Under the pieces are notes generated by a model. That model ran no database searches and was not told the origin of the DNA. It saw only the letters and a list, made by a program, of their open reading frames with translations. Shown here piece after piece: positions 44,045-57,715 of a stretch of 64,000 nucleotides of DNA (the stretch's first letter is position 1; every line of letters begins with the position of its first letter). The stretch is from contig JALIZF010001407.1 of assembly GCA_029948255.1 (NCBI GenBank), positions 124,001 through 188,000 of the forward strand, written 5' to 3'. Origin of the DNA: Telmatactis stephensoni. Its lineage: Eukaryota > Cnidaria > Anthozoa > Actiniaria > Isophelliidae. The position numbers were made by a program, and so were the translations under genes.

Positions 44045-46095
44045 TATTACTCGTGCCCAGGCCTTTAGGCCGGGAACGAGTTATAAACTGCAAATGTTTT
44101 TTTTGTTTTTGTTTTTTTTCCTCTGTTCGTCCTGAGGGACCTCTGATTGGTTAAGAACGTAAAAACAATGCCCTTCATTCATCACCTTTGAGCGACAGCG
44201 AACGCAAGCCAGGAACTTTAGGAATGCAAGATGGCCGACTACAAAGAAAATAGCTTTCAGAGACAGGCTTTTCCTGCAGTAGAACAATGTAATTTGGAGC
44301 TTTTAACTCGAGATATACCTATATACTTATATGAGCATCAGAATGGGCTGTTATTTTGAGCTTCATCTCCAATACTTTGACCAAATATCGAACTCTAAAT
44401 GGAGTACTTGAAAGCCGAGGCCCTCGCGATAACGACTATTTCCTATGAGCTGGAAAACTACGAATTTCTCATCCTACATGTTGCTAAACGAACATACATA
44501 GAAGCAAGTCAATTATATTCCTCATTCAAGCATTCAATAGATCTTGAGAGGTTTTTGTAGTAAATTTTAATTTAATATCGGAATGGCATGAAACTAGATT
44601 CCATTGACCTTGTATTTCGCGTTTGGTCACGTAACGTCTTTTATTCATATATATAACATCCGAAACACGAACGAAAAAATACACGATTTGTTATTGTGTC
44701 AAATATGCCGTTGTAGAAGTCTTAACAGCAAACAATTGAGATATATAGTGAAATAAGAAGTTGAATATAAAACTGGTATATTTTTGCATGTTGGAGATAT
44801 CTAATACCTATGCATGATAATAGAAAGACAAAGGCACTAATAGCTGTTGACAGACAAACTGACTAATCAAGATATTTTTACTCGTGCCCAGGCCTCTAGG
44901 CCGGGAACGAGTTATAAAACGCGATTGTTTCTTTTTACTCGTGCCCAGGCCTCTAGGCCGGGAACGAGTTATAAAATGCAACTGTTTTTTTTTTTCCTGT
45001 GGTCGTCGACCGAAAGAGGCCTTTCTTGCGCAATCGGTCACGTGTTAAAGCTCCTGATTGGTTCAGAGCGCAAGAAACAATGCCCTTCATTCATCACCTT
45101 TGAGCGAGTGCGAACTCTTCGAAGGTCTTGGAAGTGAACGCCAGTCAGGAACTTTAGAGCCCAAAAAATAGCTTTCAGAGAGAGGCTTTTCCAGCAGTGA
45201 GACAATAGAAAATGGAGCTTTTAACTCGAGATATACCTAGACACTTATAAGAGCTTCAGAATGGGCTGTTATTTTGGGCTTGATCTCTAATACTTTGACC
45301 AAATATCGAACTCTCAATGGAGTACCGAAGCTGAAGCTCTCGCGACTGTTGGCAATTCTTTTGAGCTGGAGATCTACGAATTTCTCACGCTACATGTTGT
45401 TAAACGAACGCACATAGAGGCAAGTCAATTATATTTTTCATTCAAGCATTCAAGAGATCTTGAGAGGTTTTTGTATTGAATTTTAACAAAATTCTGGCCA
45501 GGCAATGTATTTATATATTTTCATGGAACCAAGGCTCTATTTAACCTGATTCGTTTGGTCATGTAATGGATAAAACATCTGAAACATGAACGAAAAACAT
45601 ATATACACGATTTTTAATTGGTTATTGTGTCAAAAACGTCGTTGTAGAAGTCTTTACAGCAAACAATTGAGATATAAAGTGAAATAAAAAGCCGAATAAA
45701 CTGGTATATTTTTGCATGTTGGAGATATCTAATTAGTAATGCCCAGTGAAAAATAATGCCCCTCATTCATCACCTTTGAGCGCGTGCGAACTCGCCGTAG
45801 TGAAGGCAAGCCAGGAACTTTAGGAATGCAAGATGACAGACTTCAAAGAAAATAGTATTCAGGACAGGCTGTTCCAGGAGTAGAACAATGGAAAGTGAAG
45901 CTTTTAACTCGAGATATACCTATATACTTATAAGAGCTTCAGGATGGGCTGATATTTTGAGCTTCATCTCCAACACTTTGACGAAATAGTGAACTCTAAA
46001 TGGAGTACTTCAAAGCAGGCCCTCGCGATAAAGACTATTTCCTATGAGCTGGAAATCTACGAATTTCTTATCCTACATGTTGCTACATAAATGTG
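44045..46095. repeat. Array of a ~650-bp repeat with palindromic headers (three copies)
   Basis: Copies of a unit beginning AACAATGCCCTTCATTCATC and running to TTGCATGTTGGAGATATCTA occur at about 44165-44810, 45078-45730 and 45752-46090 (last truncated). The palindrome ACTCGTGCCCAGGCC.CTAGGCCGGGAACGAGT precedes or separates them at about 44050, 44880 and 44938. Short frames inside are chance. Confidence 0.85.
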
Positions 46096-47172
46096 TGTGT
46101 ATATAGGTGTAGTAGAGACGACAGAGAGAATACAATCTCCAGTTTGCTAGGGCGATGTTTCTCACCGAGTTAACCAAAAATGTGAAAGTATGCCTTGTTG
46201 AAGGAAAAGCAGTGCGCGGCCGCAAGCGTAACTAGAACGTTTCGGAATCCAAGTTTCTCCCTATACTACATCATCCCACATCTTTTTTGTTACGAACCCA
46301 TACAACTGAAAAGCGACTAATTGTTAAGTATACTTTGAGACGTATATTGAGGCAGTAACTAATACTCCAGATAGAATAAAAGGAGAGATTTAAAGTTAGA
46401 ATTTTATTTATCATTTTGATCTAAAGCAATAGACAGTCGGGAGCCAGTCCGAGCACGGTTGTGACCTCAATAGTACAAGTCTGACCCGCTTATTATGTCT
46501 ATGACAAGTGACCGTCAATTGCGTTTCACTACATAATGTCTAGTACGTGAGATTTTATATTCATAGCGATATTTTGCTGCACACACAGAGAGAAGTTTTC
46601 TTTTGTTTGTTCGGATAGGTTCTCCTTGCTGTTTGTGGGGCTACAACCATAAAAACAAATATCCTGAAGACGTAGGTTGTTTATGTAATTCGAGCTAAAG
46701 TGATCGTGGCCTCACCAAGAAACACGACACGACTTTGCCCTGAAGCGCTGAGACAAGCAATTAAAATTGCGATAAGAGAAAGTAAGCTGTCGTTTATCTA
46801 ATGAAGGGTCGTTGGGGGATGTAGTAGGTAATTTAACTTTTCGCCTTCAAATGAAAACTCGTCAATTCAGTAAAATGTATTGTTTGGGCTTCCTGTGGTG
46901 ATTTTGGTCAATCCACGAGCTACCTCCGCTCTTGGCGGTTTGATCTCTAGTGTCGTGTCTCTTATCTTCAGAGTAGTTGTCAATTAAGTTCCTGCTTACT
47001 AAACAGTTAGGATTCGTTTCCTTTTTCCTTGTATTACCTGAGTATTTGTGTAAGACATTTCCCCCTCATTATAACTCGTGGATTTGCAATCTACGAGTTA
47101 AGAATAGTTAGCGAGAGGCGCCATTGAGACTGAGTAATGTATACTTATCGTTTTTGATAAGATCCTTTCACG
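46096..47172. other. No gene recognised
   Basis: Mixed unique or low-copy DNA. A short stretch CTGAGACAAGCAATTAAAAT near 46750 is open, but no family was recognised. ATAACTCGTGG...CTACGAGTTAA (47074-47100) is a small inverted repeat related in sequence to the ACTCGT headers. Confidence 0.35.
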
Positions 47173-47181
47173 GCTAACAAT

Positions 47182-48840
47182 GGCATGTTGTAAACCACGG
47201 ACTGGACTGGACTGGACTGGACTGGACTCAGTCCGCGTTTTACAAATCAGTCCGCGATTTTCATAAAACACGGACTCAGTCCGCGTTTTACAAATCAGTC
47301 CGCGATTTTCATAAAACACGGACTCAGTCCGCGTTTTACAAATCAGTCTACGATTTTCATAAAACACGGACTCAATTCAGTTCGCGTTTTACAAATCAAT
47401 CCGCGATTTTCGTAAAACACGGACTCAGTCCGCGTTGATCATAAAACACCGTAAATTTAAAAAAAATCAATTAGCATGGGGAGAGTTGTTCATTATTTGC
47501 ATTTATTTATAAGACAGCCGGGAAATTCCTTGATGTGCACAAATTTAATTTAATTGGCAATGTACATTTGGTATTACTCAATCAATCCTAATGGATGTTG
47601 TGTCGAGTTATCTAGCAAAACCCGAAGCCATGCAATTGGGGATAGAATGCTTTGAAATTTTCTCTTGGCTCCCTATTCCCTCCAAATACTGTCCAGTGGT
47701 TTCTGGTGTTGATTCAACATAACTGATTGCCTCGGCTGGTAAATCCAAATCTAGAATTTAACTTGGCGGAATTTACTGTGTCTTACTGAACGGTTGCTGA
47801 AGGGGTCAAACCCTGGAGCAAGGTTAGTATATTCAGTATTCATTCCAATATCATTGATTTGAAGCCCCGGGTTTGAAGCATCCAAATGAAGGGCAACCTT
47901 TCAAACATGTCCAAAAAAAAAAACAAACCTGACCACCTATCGCTCCGACCACTGACAAAAGAGTACCCCTTCCCAAGGAGTTTATAAAGTTTATGTTATT
48001 GGCTTATAAGCGCAAGTAACGCTCACCAAGGGTGTTGCATGGAGTAGCGTTTATCAGAAATTTAGTTAATGTCAATGTTTTTTCCCATGCCTTTAAGATG
48101 ATTTGCAAAAGTTCAATGTATACTACTGAATTATCAAAATAAAATGATTTTCTCTTGTTAGAATATACAAAGCTTTGAGACTGCATATAAGAAAATGAGA
48201 GAAAGCAGCTGAGTTCAGTAAATAGCGTAAAGAAATGAATTAAATAATGACTACTGACTAATTCTGATGGACTATATTTTCTTTTGTATTTTGAGGTTTG
48301 AAAAGTTTTCCCCGACCTTTGTAGGTAATCAGTTGTGACCTTTGGCGACCTCGGAGAATAATATCCTTGGGTTTCACGTACGAAACTGAAATAGACTTTG
48401 AATCAACACCAGAAACCACTGGACAGTATTTGGAAGCCAAGAGAAAATTTCAAAGCATTCTATCCCCAACTGCATGGCTTCGGGTTTTGCTAAATAACTC
48501 GACACAACATTCAATAGGATTGATTGAGTAATACCAAACACATTGCCAATTAGATTAAATTTGTGCACATCAAGGAATTTCCCGGCTGTCTTATAAATAA
48601 ATGCAGATAATGAACAACTCTCCCCCATGCTAATGGGTTTTTTTTTAATTTTCTGTGTTTTATGAGCAACGCGGACTGATTTGTAAAACGCGGACTGAGT
48701 CCGTGTTTTATGAAAAACGCGGACTGATTTGTAAAACGCGGACTGAGTCCGTGTTTTATGAAAAACGCGGACTGATTTGTAAAACGCGGACTGAGTCCAG
48801 TCCAGTCCAGTCCAGTCCAGTCCGTGGTTTACAACATGCC
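47182..48840. mobile_element. Foldback element with satellite-containing inverted repeats
   Basis: Ends GGCATGTTGTAAACCACGG and CCGTGGTTTACAACATGCC are exact inverted copies. Arms run about 47182-47717 (536 bases) and 48398-48840 (443 bases). Both contain a GGACT pentamer array and a 48-bp tandem unit (CAGTCCGCGTTTTACAAATC...), with more units in the left arm. Nine-base flanks GCTAACAAT (47173-47181) and GCTAAAAAT (48841-48849) fit a target duplication with one change. The middle encodes nothing recognised. Confidence 0.92.
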
Positions 48841-48856
48841 GCTAAAAATTTATTTT

Positions 48857-50370
48857 ATTCATATAAGCTCATATATAAAACATCCGAAACATGAACGAAA
48901 AAATACACGATTTGTTATTGTGTCAAATATGCCGTTGTAGAAGTCTTTACAGCAAACAATTGAGATATATAGTGAAATAAGAAGTTGAATATAAAACTGG
49001 TATATTTTTGCATGTTGGAGATATCTAATACCTATGCATGATAATAGAAAGACAAAGGCACTAATGGCTGTTGACAGACAAACTAACTAATCAAGATATT
49101 TTTTAGTTTAAGTTAGCCGATTCAAAAAAGGTCATTTGTTACGGTTAGCTATTTCCCGGAATGGTGAAGAATGCGTGAAACGGCTAGGGGAAGAGTACGA
49201 ACGGAGCCGGTTATTGGAGCCTCTCTTAAAAAGGGCTCCAGGCATAGGCACGAGTGAACGCACGTGTGCGTCTAGTTCTTTTTCTTTCGTCGTCTCGAGA
49301 ATGCAGCATTCTTGCGCAATCAGTGACGTGTGCACTCCTGATTGGTTAAGAACGTAAGAAACAATGCCCTTCATTCATCACCTCCGTAGTGAACGCCAGC
49401 GAGGAACTTTAGGAATGCAAGATGGCCGACTACAAAGAAAATAGCTTTCAGAGACAGGCTTTTCCTGCAGTAGCACAATGTAATTTGGAGCTTTTAACTC
49501 CAGGTATATCTTTATACTTATAAGAGCTTCAGAATGGGCTGTTAGTTTGAGCTTCATCTCCAATACTTTGACCAAATATCGAACTCTAAATGGAGTACTT
49601 GAAAGAGAACCCTCGCGATAAACATGGATAAACTGAGTATTTCCTATGAGCTGTGAATCTACGAATTTCTCATCCTACATGTTGCTAAACGAACATACGT
49701 AGAAGCAAGTCAATTGTATTCCTCATTCAAGCATTCAAGAGATCCTGAGAGGTTTTTGTACTGAATTTTAATACGGAATTCTAAAGCAGACCATTGCATG
49801 GAACGGATAGGTTCCATTGACCTTGTTGGTCACGTAACGTCTTTTATTGTTTAAAACATCCGAAACATGAACGAAAAAATTCACGATTTGTTATTGTGTT
49901 AAAAACGCCGTTGTAGAAGTCTTTACAGCAAACAATTGAGACACATAGTGAAATAAAAAGTTGAATAAACTGGTATATTCGCTGGTAATATTTTGCATGT
50001 CGACTAATAGCTGCTGACAGACAAATTGACTAATCAGATATTCTTTAAAAAGGTCAAAAAAGGTCTTTATTATGTTACGGTTAAGTGAAGAATGCGTGAA
50101 ACGGCTCGGGGAAGAGTACGAACGGGGCTGGTCATTGAAGCCTCTCCTAAAAGGGGGCTTCCGGGGCACGAGTGAACGCACGTGTGCGTCTAGTTTAGTT
50201 TAAGTTAGCCGATTCAAAAAGGGTCATTTGTTACGGTTAGCTATTTCCCGGAATGGTGAAGAATGCGTGAAACGGCTAGGGGAAGAGTACGAACGGAGCC
50301 GGTCATTGGAGCCTCTCTTAAAAAGGGCTCCAGGGGCACGAGTGAACGCACGTGTGCGTCTAGTTATAGA
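48857..50370. repeat. Further copies of the 44-46 kb repeat family
   Basis: 48870-49100 repeats the tail seen at 44650-44880; 49360-50015 repeats the whole core. A module ending CACGAGTGAACGCACGTGTG with ACGGCTAGGGGAAGAGTACG is present at about 49107-49275, 50060-50192 and 50207-50366. Confidence 0.8.
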
Positions 50371-52080
50371 TAGCTTGTACCAATAAATCTGAATTTATCA
50401 TTTATATTTAAACTAACATTGATACATTACATATATATCATATATATTATATTTATATTATTAACTTACAAATGTATTATAATGTAAATTCTGGTACGTT
50501 ACAGAATAAAATCAATGTCAATGTCAATGCCAATGTCAATGTCAAAGAATCATGATTCTACTGAAAAAATAGAATCGAAGCGTGAACATGAAAGAGTGCG
50601 GGGATTCGTTCTCTTGCTTCACGTTCTCGTGAACTGACTGAATCCAGTAATCACGAAATGGTTTACTGCAGGTTTTGATTGTTACCTTTTTCCAAATACA
50701 GCTGTTCAAACCATTTTGGTTTACTCTGATTTTCGTGTCTGGTATTGTAATGTCATGCTGATCAAGTCTGATTCTGACTGAGTTGTAAGATGATCTCTTT
50801 CCAATGAACGACATAGCAGTGCACTGCTTTGCTCATGGCCAGTTCAGTTAACAAAATTAGATTGAGCAAAGATTTCTTAGCACGGTGAAGGGAGAATAAT
50901 TTTAAAGACATTGAGTTATGATTTGATGGTTTCGCACGCGATGTGAATATGAACCAAGGTGAGTGCCTGAAAATCTGAAATTCATTACAAAGCACATGAT
51001 TCGCTGGCTCTACCCACTGAGTAATGCATCCATTATTAATACATCATTTTGATTTTTCATTTCTTGGTCTGATTTGTAACTCATTTTGTCACTAGGTAAC
51101 TGTACTTTTGTTGAAAATTGCTGTTCGCTTTTCACTGTGTTATTTTCACTGTATATCGATTGTTAAACTGCCATTTTCTTTCCTTTGACGAGCGAATTCA
51201 AATTAAAACTAAAGAGACTTTCCGCTGTTAAGCGGAAATACGGGCCCCAAAGTAAAGTAAAGTAAAGCGACCATATTTAACGTCGATAACTCGTAACAGT
51301 AATTCAACTGACAAACCTGAGGTCGACGGTGCGCTCATTTTACTCTCTTCTCTCTATCAGTGCTCCGTTTTAAGGGTATATAAAGCTAATTAAAGCTACA
51401 CAGATTGGAAAGAAGTCGAAACAAGGATGTGAGGTCTGGCTAGGGATCGAACTCGGGACCTCTCGCACCGAAGGCCGCGCGCACTAATCAACTGTGTCAT
51501 CCTTGCTCCCCAGAATTCAGCAAAAAGCATCAGAGGGCTATTGGGCTCTCCTTAACCGTTATAATAATAATAGTAATCGACTTTATTAATTGAGGGTTAC
51601 ATTACCGTCTAAACTGATACGATGAATGAGTGGCCCTCCTAAAAATAAAAATACATGGAGGATATTACACGGTAGCGCGAAGATATGAGTTCAGTATTTT
51701 CGAGTGATAAAACAATATTTTACGGCGAGCGCAGCATCTTCAAGCCAACGTGTAAATGTTCTTTTTATCATATGGAAAAACTGAGGCAAACTAAAATAAA
51801 AACATAAGTTTAATTTTAATTTCATTTCAATGCAAACATAGCAATATTCCTTACAAGAACGTGCATAAAAAGGATGCACAACGCTAAAACTGGATAAAAC
51901 TACAAACAAATGTTCTTGACTTTAAAATGAAAACGAATCAAAAAATTCTTTTTACTGACTTTGGCTGTCTTCACTTGAAGATTTAATAATGATTCTTCTT
52001 CTTTTAACTTTGGATTCCGTTTCTGAATCTCCCGTTGCTCATTAATCCTGTTAGGCGTATCTTGTGTTGCCTTACTAACG
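50371..52080. other. No gene recognised; repeat pieces
   Basis: 50545-50690 is nearly the same as 62605-62745 (GAATCATGATTCTACTGAAA onward) and so is a dispersed repeat. The open frames read there on the minus strand are shared by both copies. The rest of the stretch shows only short frames. Confidence 0.45.
51425..51512 (-). repeat. tRNA-derived SINE head
   Basis: On the minus strand GATGACACAGTTGATTAGTG (A box side) and GAGTTCGATCCC (B box) are spaced as in a tRNA, but the flanks do not close an acceptor stem. Confidence 0.55.
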
Positions 52081-53564
52081 TCTTGGGTCGTCTTGGTGTG
52101 GTTGTAACACACTGTTCACTATTTTTGTTACTAGCAGTTACATCAACAAAACACATCACGTAAAACTAATCACGGACACCTTATCATTTTTGCGGTCTAG
52201 TAAATGTTTGGGTTCACCCGTCTCGTACATGTCGTATTGATTACTAGATATTTTGTACAAAATTTACATCCATCTCTGCATGAGTCTGTACAAAGGTTTC
52301 TCATGTGGAGAGAAACTGGTTCTCGTATGTTTCACACAGTTTTGCATTCTTTTGTCCTGATTAGATAAGTCAACTTGTTTAAACAGAACTAAACAAAACT
52401 AGCAAGGACGACAGGCGGGAGGAGAAAAAGGTTGGGATTGGGGTGGGAGGGGGGGCATGAGGTCATAGGCAGTAGTACCTTAATTTGGACTGGGATCAAT
52501 GAAACATTTTGAATTTTTATATACAGATATAGTAATAATATAGATTTATTGTAATGTAAACTGGCTGACTGAAACTCAGCAAAATTCTTTCAGACTTTGA
52601 AACTACAGTTCCAAAAACCGAAAAACCGGTTGTGTCGCACCATTAGGCCAGATTGCTCCGCCAGTGATATCAAGGAGGGACTGGGGGGGCATGAAAAGAA
52701 GATGTGACGGCGCTCTCTTTCTCTCGTCTTCCCTCTCCTTTGTTTCCTAAAGACAGGAAGGTGGAACCCCGTGGGGAGTAGACAGGGGGAGTAGACTAAT
52801 TACTTTAATTTATCAATATCTGTTAATTATGTAATTTGTTTTCCTGCCGATAAAAACACGAACTTGGAAGAAGGATAAATAGTGACGTCAGATTTCAGTT
52901 GCACAATAAATGAATTCAGTAGCACTGTTCTCTCCAAAGGGAGAATTTAATCAGTCGATAATATTACTTATAACATGTCCAACAGAGAGCGCTAGCTGTC
53001 TGTGTAACTTTACTGAGTTCTTAAATGTCCTTTATTTATTCGTCCTCAACTTTATACAATTGCAGCTTCTCTTACAATTGTCCGTTACTTTAAAGAAGGG
53101 CCTTGTTCCTGGAAGCTCTAGTGTGGTGTGTCCTAAAACAGACGTAACTTTTCGAAGCGGTCCTTTTTACGTCGCTTCCACAATCTCCAGCGTGCTTCTA
53201 CTTTTCTCTCTCTCCGCATCCGCGAGTTGCCGGGCTCCTAATATGCGCTTCCCCAACCCCCCAGGGACCGCTCATACTCACACTCTGTTACACCTGTTTG
53301 TGCAATTAACTAAAACCAAGCTTGCATTACATGGGCATTGTTTCACTTTTGAACTTTCTGTAACAATGTTTTTTGTTGCGGGAAATCATTGCAGGAGTTG
53401 TTGCAGAGACCTGATACACTCGGCAATTTCGCTCTTGCAAAAAGATCTCTAAAATTGGATTGTCAGCGCGACTTGCAGCGTGTATCACCGGCTTCACATA
53501 CATTCCTGACCTGGACAAATACGGCTTAATGTTTCCTCATTCATTCAAAAGGAACATTAACACA

Positions 53565-56500
53565 ATGGAAAAACAAAAAGATTTGACATGCAATCAAAAG
53601 TCCACATTTGTTGTTCTCCTCGAATCCAATAACCAAGGCACCCTTGACAGTAAGGTCTCCTGGTTTGTTTGCTTGTGTTCTTCCCTGTCTAACGTCATCA
53701 TTTTGGGATGTTTGTTCTGTTATGCTGTTTTATTTCCAAAGATACTGGAGGAATTCCACGAAGGAAAAGCAAAAACAGGTACTTTTCTTTTATAACCGGG
53801 TTTCACAGGGAAAAATGTCAATTCCCAAATAGGGGTTTGCCTGGGTCTGTAAAACTGGGAATCCGTTCTATTTTACTTGGGACTAAATCTGTAATACCCA
53901 AACTTGTAAAATAGAACAAGGCCTATTCCGGGCCCTAAAATCACCTAAAATTGCCTAAAATCGCCCAAAATCGCTCTAAATCGCCTTAAGTTTTGAGCAT
54001 CTTTGGGGATAATTTTGCTTAAATCGCCTAAGATCGCCTACAATCGCCCAAAATTACGGCGATTTTAGGGCCCGGAGTAGGCGCCTATTCGAAATTCCGG
54101 GCCCTATAACTGCCCAAAATCGCCTAAATTGATTTTAGGGCCCGGAGTAGGCCTAGAACAGATTCCCAGGGATTCCCCAGTTAGCTAGACCCAGGGAAGC
54201 TCCATGTTTGACCCAAGCTGGGAATTAACGTTTCTTTCCTGTGTTTATACTTCGATTGGTCAATATCGCGAAAAGTATTATCATTTCTAAATAAGTATGA
54301 GCGAGTAACCAATAGTTCTTAAAATGGCTCTTTAATGATAATACCGTAAAACGTACCAATAAACAAACAAACAAACAAGCTAGAAAATGTGCGCGCACAA
54401 CTTGTTTTGTTTTGTTTTGTTTTTGAGGGGGAGGGGACGTTCCCTACATTCCCTTCCCTGACCCTCCTTAGCCTGCGTCGTGGCCCTAAAAGGAAAAAGG
54501 AAGGGAGAGTGCCGTCTCTCATTCCTCTCCCCCTTCCCTTTTTGGGGCCGCTACGCAGGTTAGTTCCTCTCCTCCTTCCCCAAAGGGAACTATGGCCAAC
54601 TAAGAACACTGATGTTATTTTTCCTGCAGCTTTGGTAGCCTCAATAGGGCTGAGTGTCTACTGTTTTCTATCACCTGCGTCAGCGAAACTCTGCATTCGT
54701 TTTGGATGTAGGGTGGTCATGGTTGGCAGTGGATTGATATGCTCACTAGGACTTCTCGGGTCGTCATTTGCTGCAAATATTTACAATCTTTACTTCTCGT
54801 ATGGCGTTGTGCTTGGATTCGCATCGTCAATGGTGTACAACGCAGGGTTTCAAGTTATTCCATTGTATTTTGACAAACATCGCTCTCTTGCCACGGCCAT
54901 GGTATCATCGGGGCCAGGGACTGGTGTGCTTCTGATGAGCCCTGTAACGCAAATGCTTTTGCAACGTTTTGATTGGAGGAAAACTTTGACAGTACTGGGA
55001 TCAATCAATATGATTCCCACGATCCTAGGATGGAGTATTACCAGGAAAAACAGACAAGAAAAACCATTAAAATCAACTCAGTCTTCAAATAATGGTTGCT
55101 GTAGTTTAATGGACTTGTCAGTATTTAAAGATCCTATGTTTTTGATCCTTTCCTTTTCAATGGTTGTTGCTGTCTTGGGTCACTACATGCCACCGATGCA
55201 CTTGGTAATAATTCGCCTGTATTTCTATTTTCATCAATTATATTTCGACTTGTCTCCAATGAACCTTTGTTTAATCTTGTCATTCAACGAGAGAACCTCA
55301 CGAGTCTTGTCACGCAACGAGAGGGCCTCACGTGATCTGCCCATGAGTCTAAACACTGCTTCCCATAAAACTGATTTCAAAACACGTCTCATCTGTAGAG
55401 AACAAAGGGTTGCTAAGCGCCGGTCTGTCACTTCTGTCGGCCCGATCTCCGGTTCTCCCGTACGGAGCAACGCATGTTATTTAAGCTTGTCAGTTCTCTT
55501 TCTTTGCTATAGCTTCGAGGGTTTTTTCCGGGTCCGATCTTCCGTTTTTCCAGCCTCGCAGCATCTATTTCTATTACTGTTTATTTATCAATTGCAGCTG
55601 AATAGTAATTGACTTCCCATAATGTATCTTTAAGTTGTCTATCACTTATCTCTTCCTTTTCTTCTACTCCATGTGTCCACAATGGCCGGCATAGCTCAAT
55701 CTCCTTCCCTTATTGCTTCCTCTTCCGTTTTGCTCTCTCATTATGTGCGTCGCCCCCAAGTTACTGAAAGGATTACATATGAGTGTCTAACTTAGCTATT
55801 CCACCTTCTTTTTCAAATTTTTTTGTTGTTACTTTTTCCAGGCCAAATACGCTGAAGATGTTGGAATCCCAAGCCATCTAGCATCATGGATGTACATCAC
55901 CATTGGCAGCACTTCACTAACCTCCAGACTTCTGATAGGAAAATTGTGTGACAGTGGGTGGATTCCACTAGTACGTATCTTTCAATGTGGAGCTCTTATT
56001 TTGGCCATCGCGAACTATTGTCTCCCTTTAGCCAACAACTTGACATTACTTTTAATGTATTCTGTATCACTTGGGGTTGGTGAAAGTGTGTACACAACAC
56101 CAATGTACTGCTTAATTCTCCAGTCTTATGGTGGTATGGGTTTTGGATGGTTCGTCTTCGTTAATATGATTCCACTTTTTATGGGACCAACTCTTGCTGG
56201 TAAGTTCCTTCGTTGGGTTTGGTGTTCGGGTACTGCGCAGTATTCACTGATTGTCGATAGTCATTTCGATCTTTTTCTTCGATGTGAACGAATCCAAGCG
56301 CGCGGATCTTGATATTTTTACCGATGATATTTCAATCAGTAATGCCCATTTCCAAAATTTACAAATAGATTACATTTTTCCATGTGCCTGTTCTTTAAAA
56401 GATGCACAAATGACATCAAAATGTGGTGAGAACAAAAAAGTAGTTTAATTCACGGCACATTTTGACGTCTTTTGTCATCTATAGAGTAGACACACAGAAA

Positions 56501-57134
56501 AATGAAATCTATTCAATTTATATAAAATTTGCCGAAACATTTCAACCAATCAGAGCGCGCGTAAGATTCAATGACGTGGTCTATGAATATTCTTTATTAT
56601 AAAATATTTGAGATATAACACGCGCGCTGATTGGCTGGCTACCATGTCTATATCATATGGCTCGCTCAAAAAACGTCGAAAATATTTTATAAAAGCAATA
56701 TATAACGATCGCTCACTCTGGAAGATGTACGTAGAGCACTCGTAAAGCAAGAGAAACACTCGGCTACGCCTCGTGTTCTTAAGCTTTTCTCTTGCTCTAC
56801 ATCTTCCATCGTGTTTATATCACAATACTGAGACATGCGCGCGCATTTTATATTCCTTAAATAGCACAGGATTCTTGACCAATCATTGCTCACGTAATAT
56901 ACCAAATATTATATAACCCTTGATTAACTTAGTTTTATCAACTCCACAGGTTTTATTGCTGATGTAAGTGGTTCGTATCATCCTGCTTTCTACACTGCTG
57001 GTATCATCATGACATTGTCAGCTTGTATAGTTGAATTATCAAACTGCATCAAACCAAAAACTAAAGCAAAAAAACAATTTTACATCGGACGACAAGAATT
57101 AGTTGTAGTGCTAGAAAGAGAAACTGTCATCTAG
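53565..57134 (+). CDS. SLC16/monocarboxylate-transporter-like protein, copy A2
   Basis: Exons 53565-53778, 54630-55204, 55842-56199 and 56950-57134: each exactly as long as in A1 (214, 575, 358, 185), intact, 443 aa. I count about a dozen amino-acid changes from A1, for example in the cytosolic loop (STQSSNNGC against SSESSNNCC) and LTSRLL against LISRLL in TM8. The last exon is identical in protein sequence. Introns 1 and 2 are longer than in A1 because of added repeats. Function as for A1: a plasma-membrane-type 12-TM carrier of unknown substrate with a PDZ-type RETVI end. Open frames in both copies argue that both are functional or very recently duplicated. Confidence 0.9.
53921..54154. 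mobile_element. MITE in intron 1 of A2, absent from A1
   Basis: GGCCTATTCCGGGCCCTAAA and GATTTTAGGGCCCGGAGTAGG are inverted. The middle is tandem CCTAAAATCGCC words. The matching intron of A1 is about 560 bases shorter and lacks it. Confidence 0.8.
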
Positions 57135-57715
57135 GTGGCATCTTCATCACTGGAGCCTTCCACCAGTGGTGTCAAAGTGAGGGCATACCAGGCTATAAAG
57201 AAATGTCAATAGAAAAAAAAAGATTCGGGAAAACAAAACAAAACAAAAAACCGACAAAAAAAGAAACAATTAGTTGTAGTGCTAGAAATAGAAACTGTCA
57301 TATAGTCGCCATCTTCATCATTGGTGTTCTCCACCATGCAGTAGTGCCAAAGTAAGGGCACATCGGGCTATTAAGTAAAAAAAGAAGCATTTAAGAATCA
57401 GATTATAGAATAAAGAGAATAATTTATTGTACATAGTACTAGAAAGAGAAACAGTTATCAAGTTGGGTTCTCCACCAATGGTGCTAGAGGAAGGAAGTGC
57501 TATTAAGTAAAAAGAGAAGTTATCAAGTTGGGTTCTCCACCGATGGTGCTAGAGGAAGGAAGTGCTATTAAGTAAAAAGAGAAGTATTTAAGAATCAGAT
57601 AAAGAATAAAGAGAAGAATTAGTTGTAGTGCGCATGCTAGAAAGAGAAACTGTCATCTAGTTGGGTTCTCCACCAATGGTGCCAATGTAAGAAGGAATTT
57701 CGGGCTATAAGGAAA
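57097..57715 (+). repeat. Tandem copies of the C-terminal segment in the A2 3' UTR
   Basis: Same arrangement as after A1 (repeats at about 57268, 57425 and 57617). One additional internal duplication of about 70 bases at 57455-57590 (GTTATCAAGTTGGGTTCTCC twice) shows later change in copy number. Confidence 0.85.

Noticed and set aside
47098..47367. Protein with 16-residue repeats (also 48655-48894 on the other strand)
   Set aside because: It is the 48-bp satellite of the foldback arms; 48 is a multiple of 3 so it stays open by chance.
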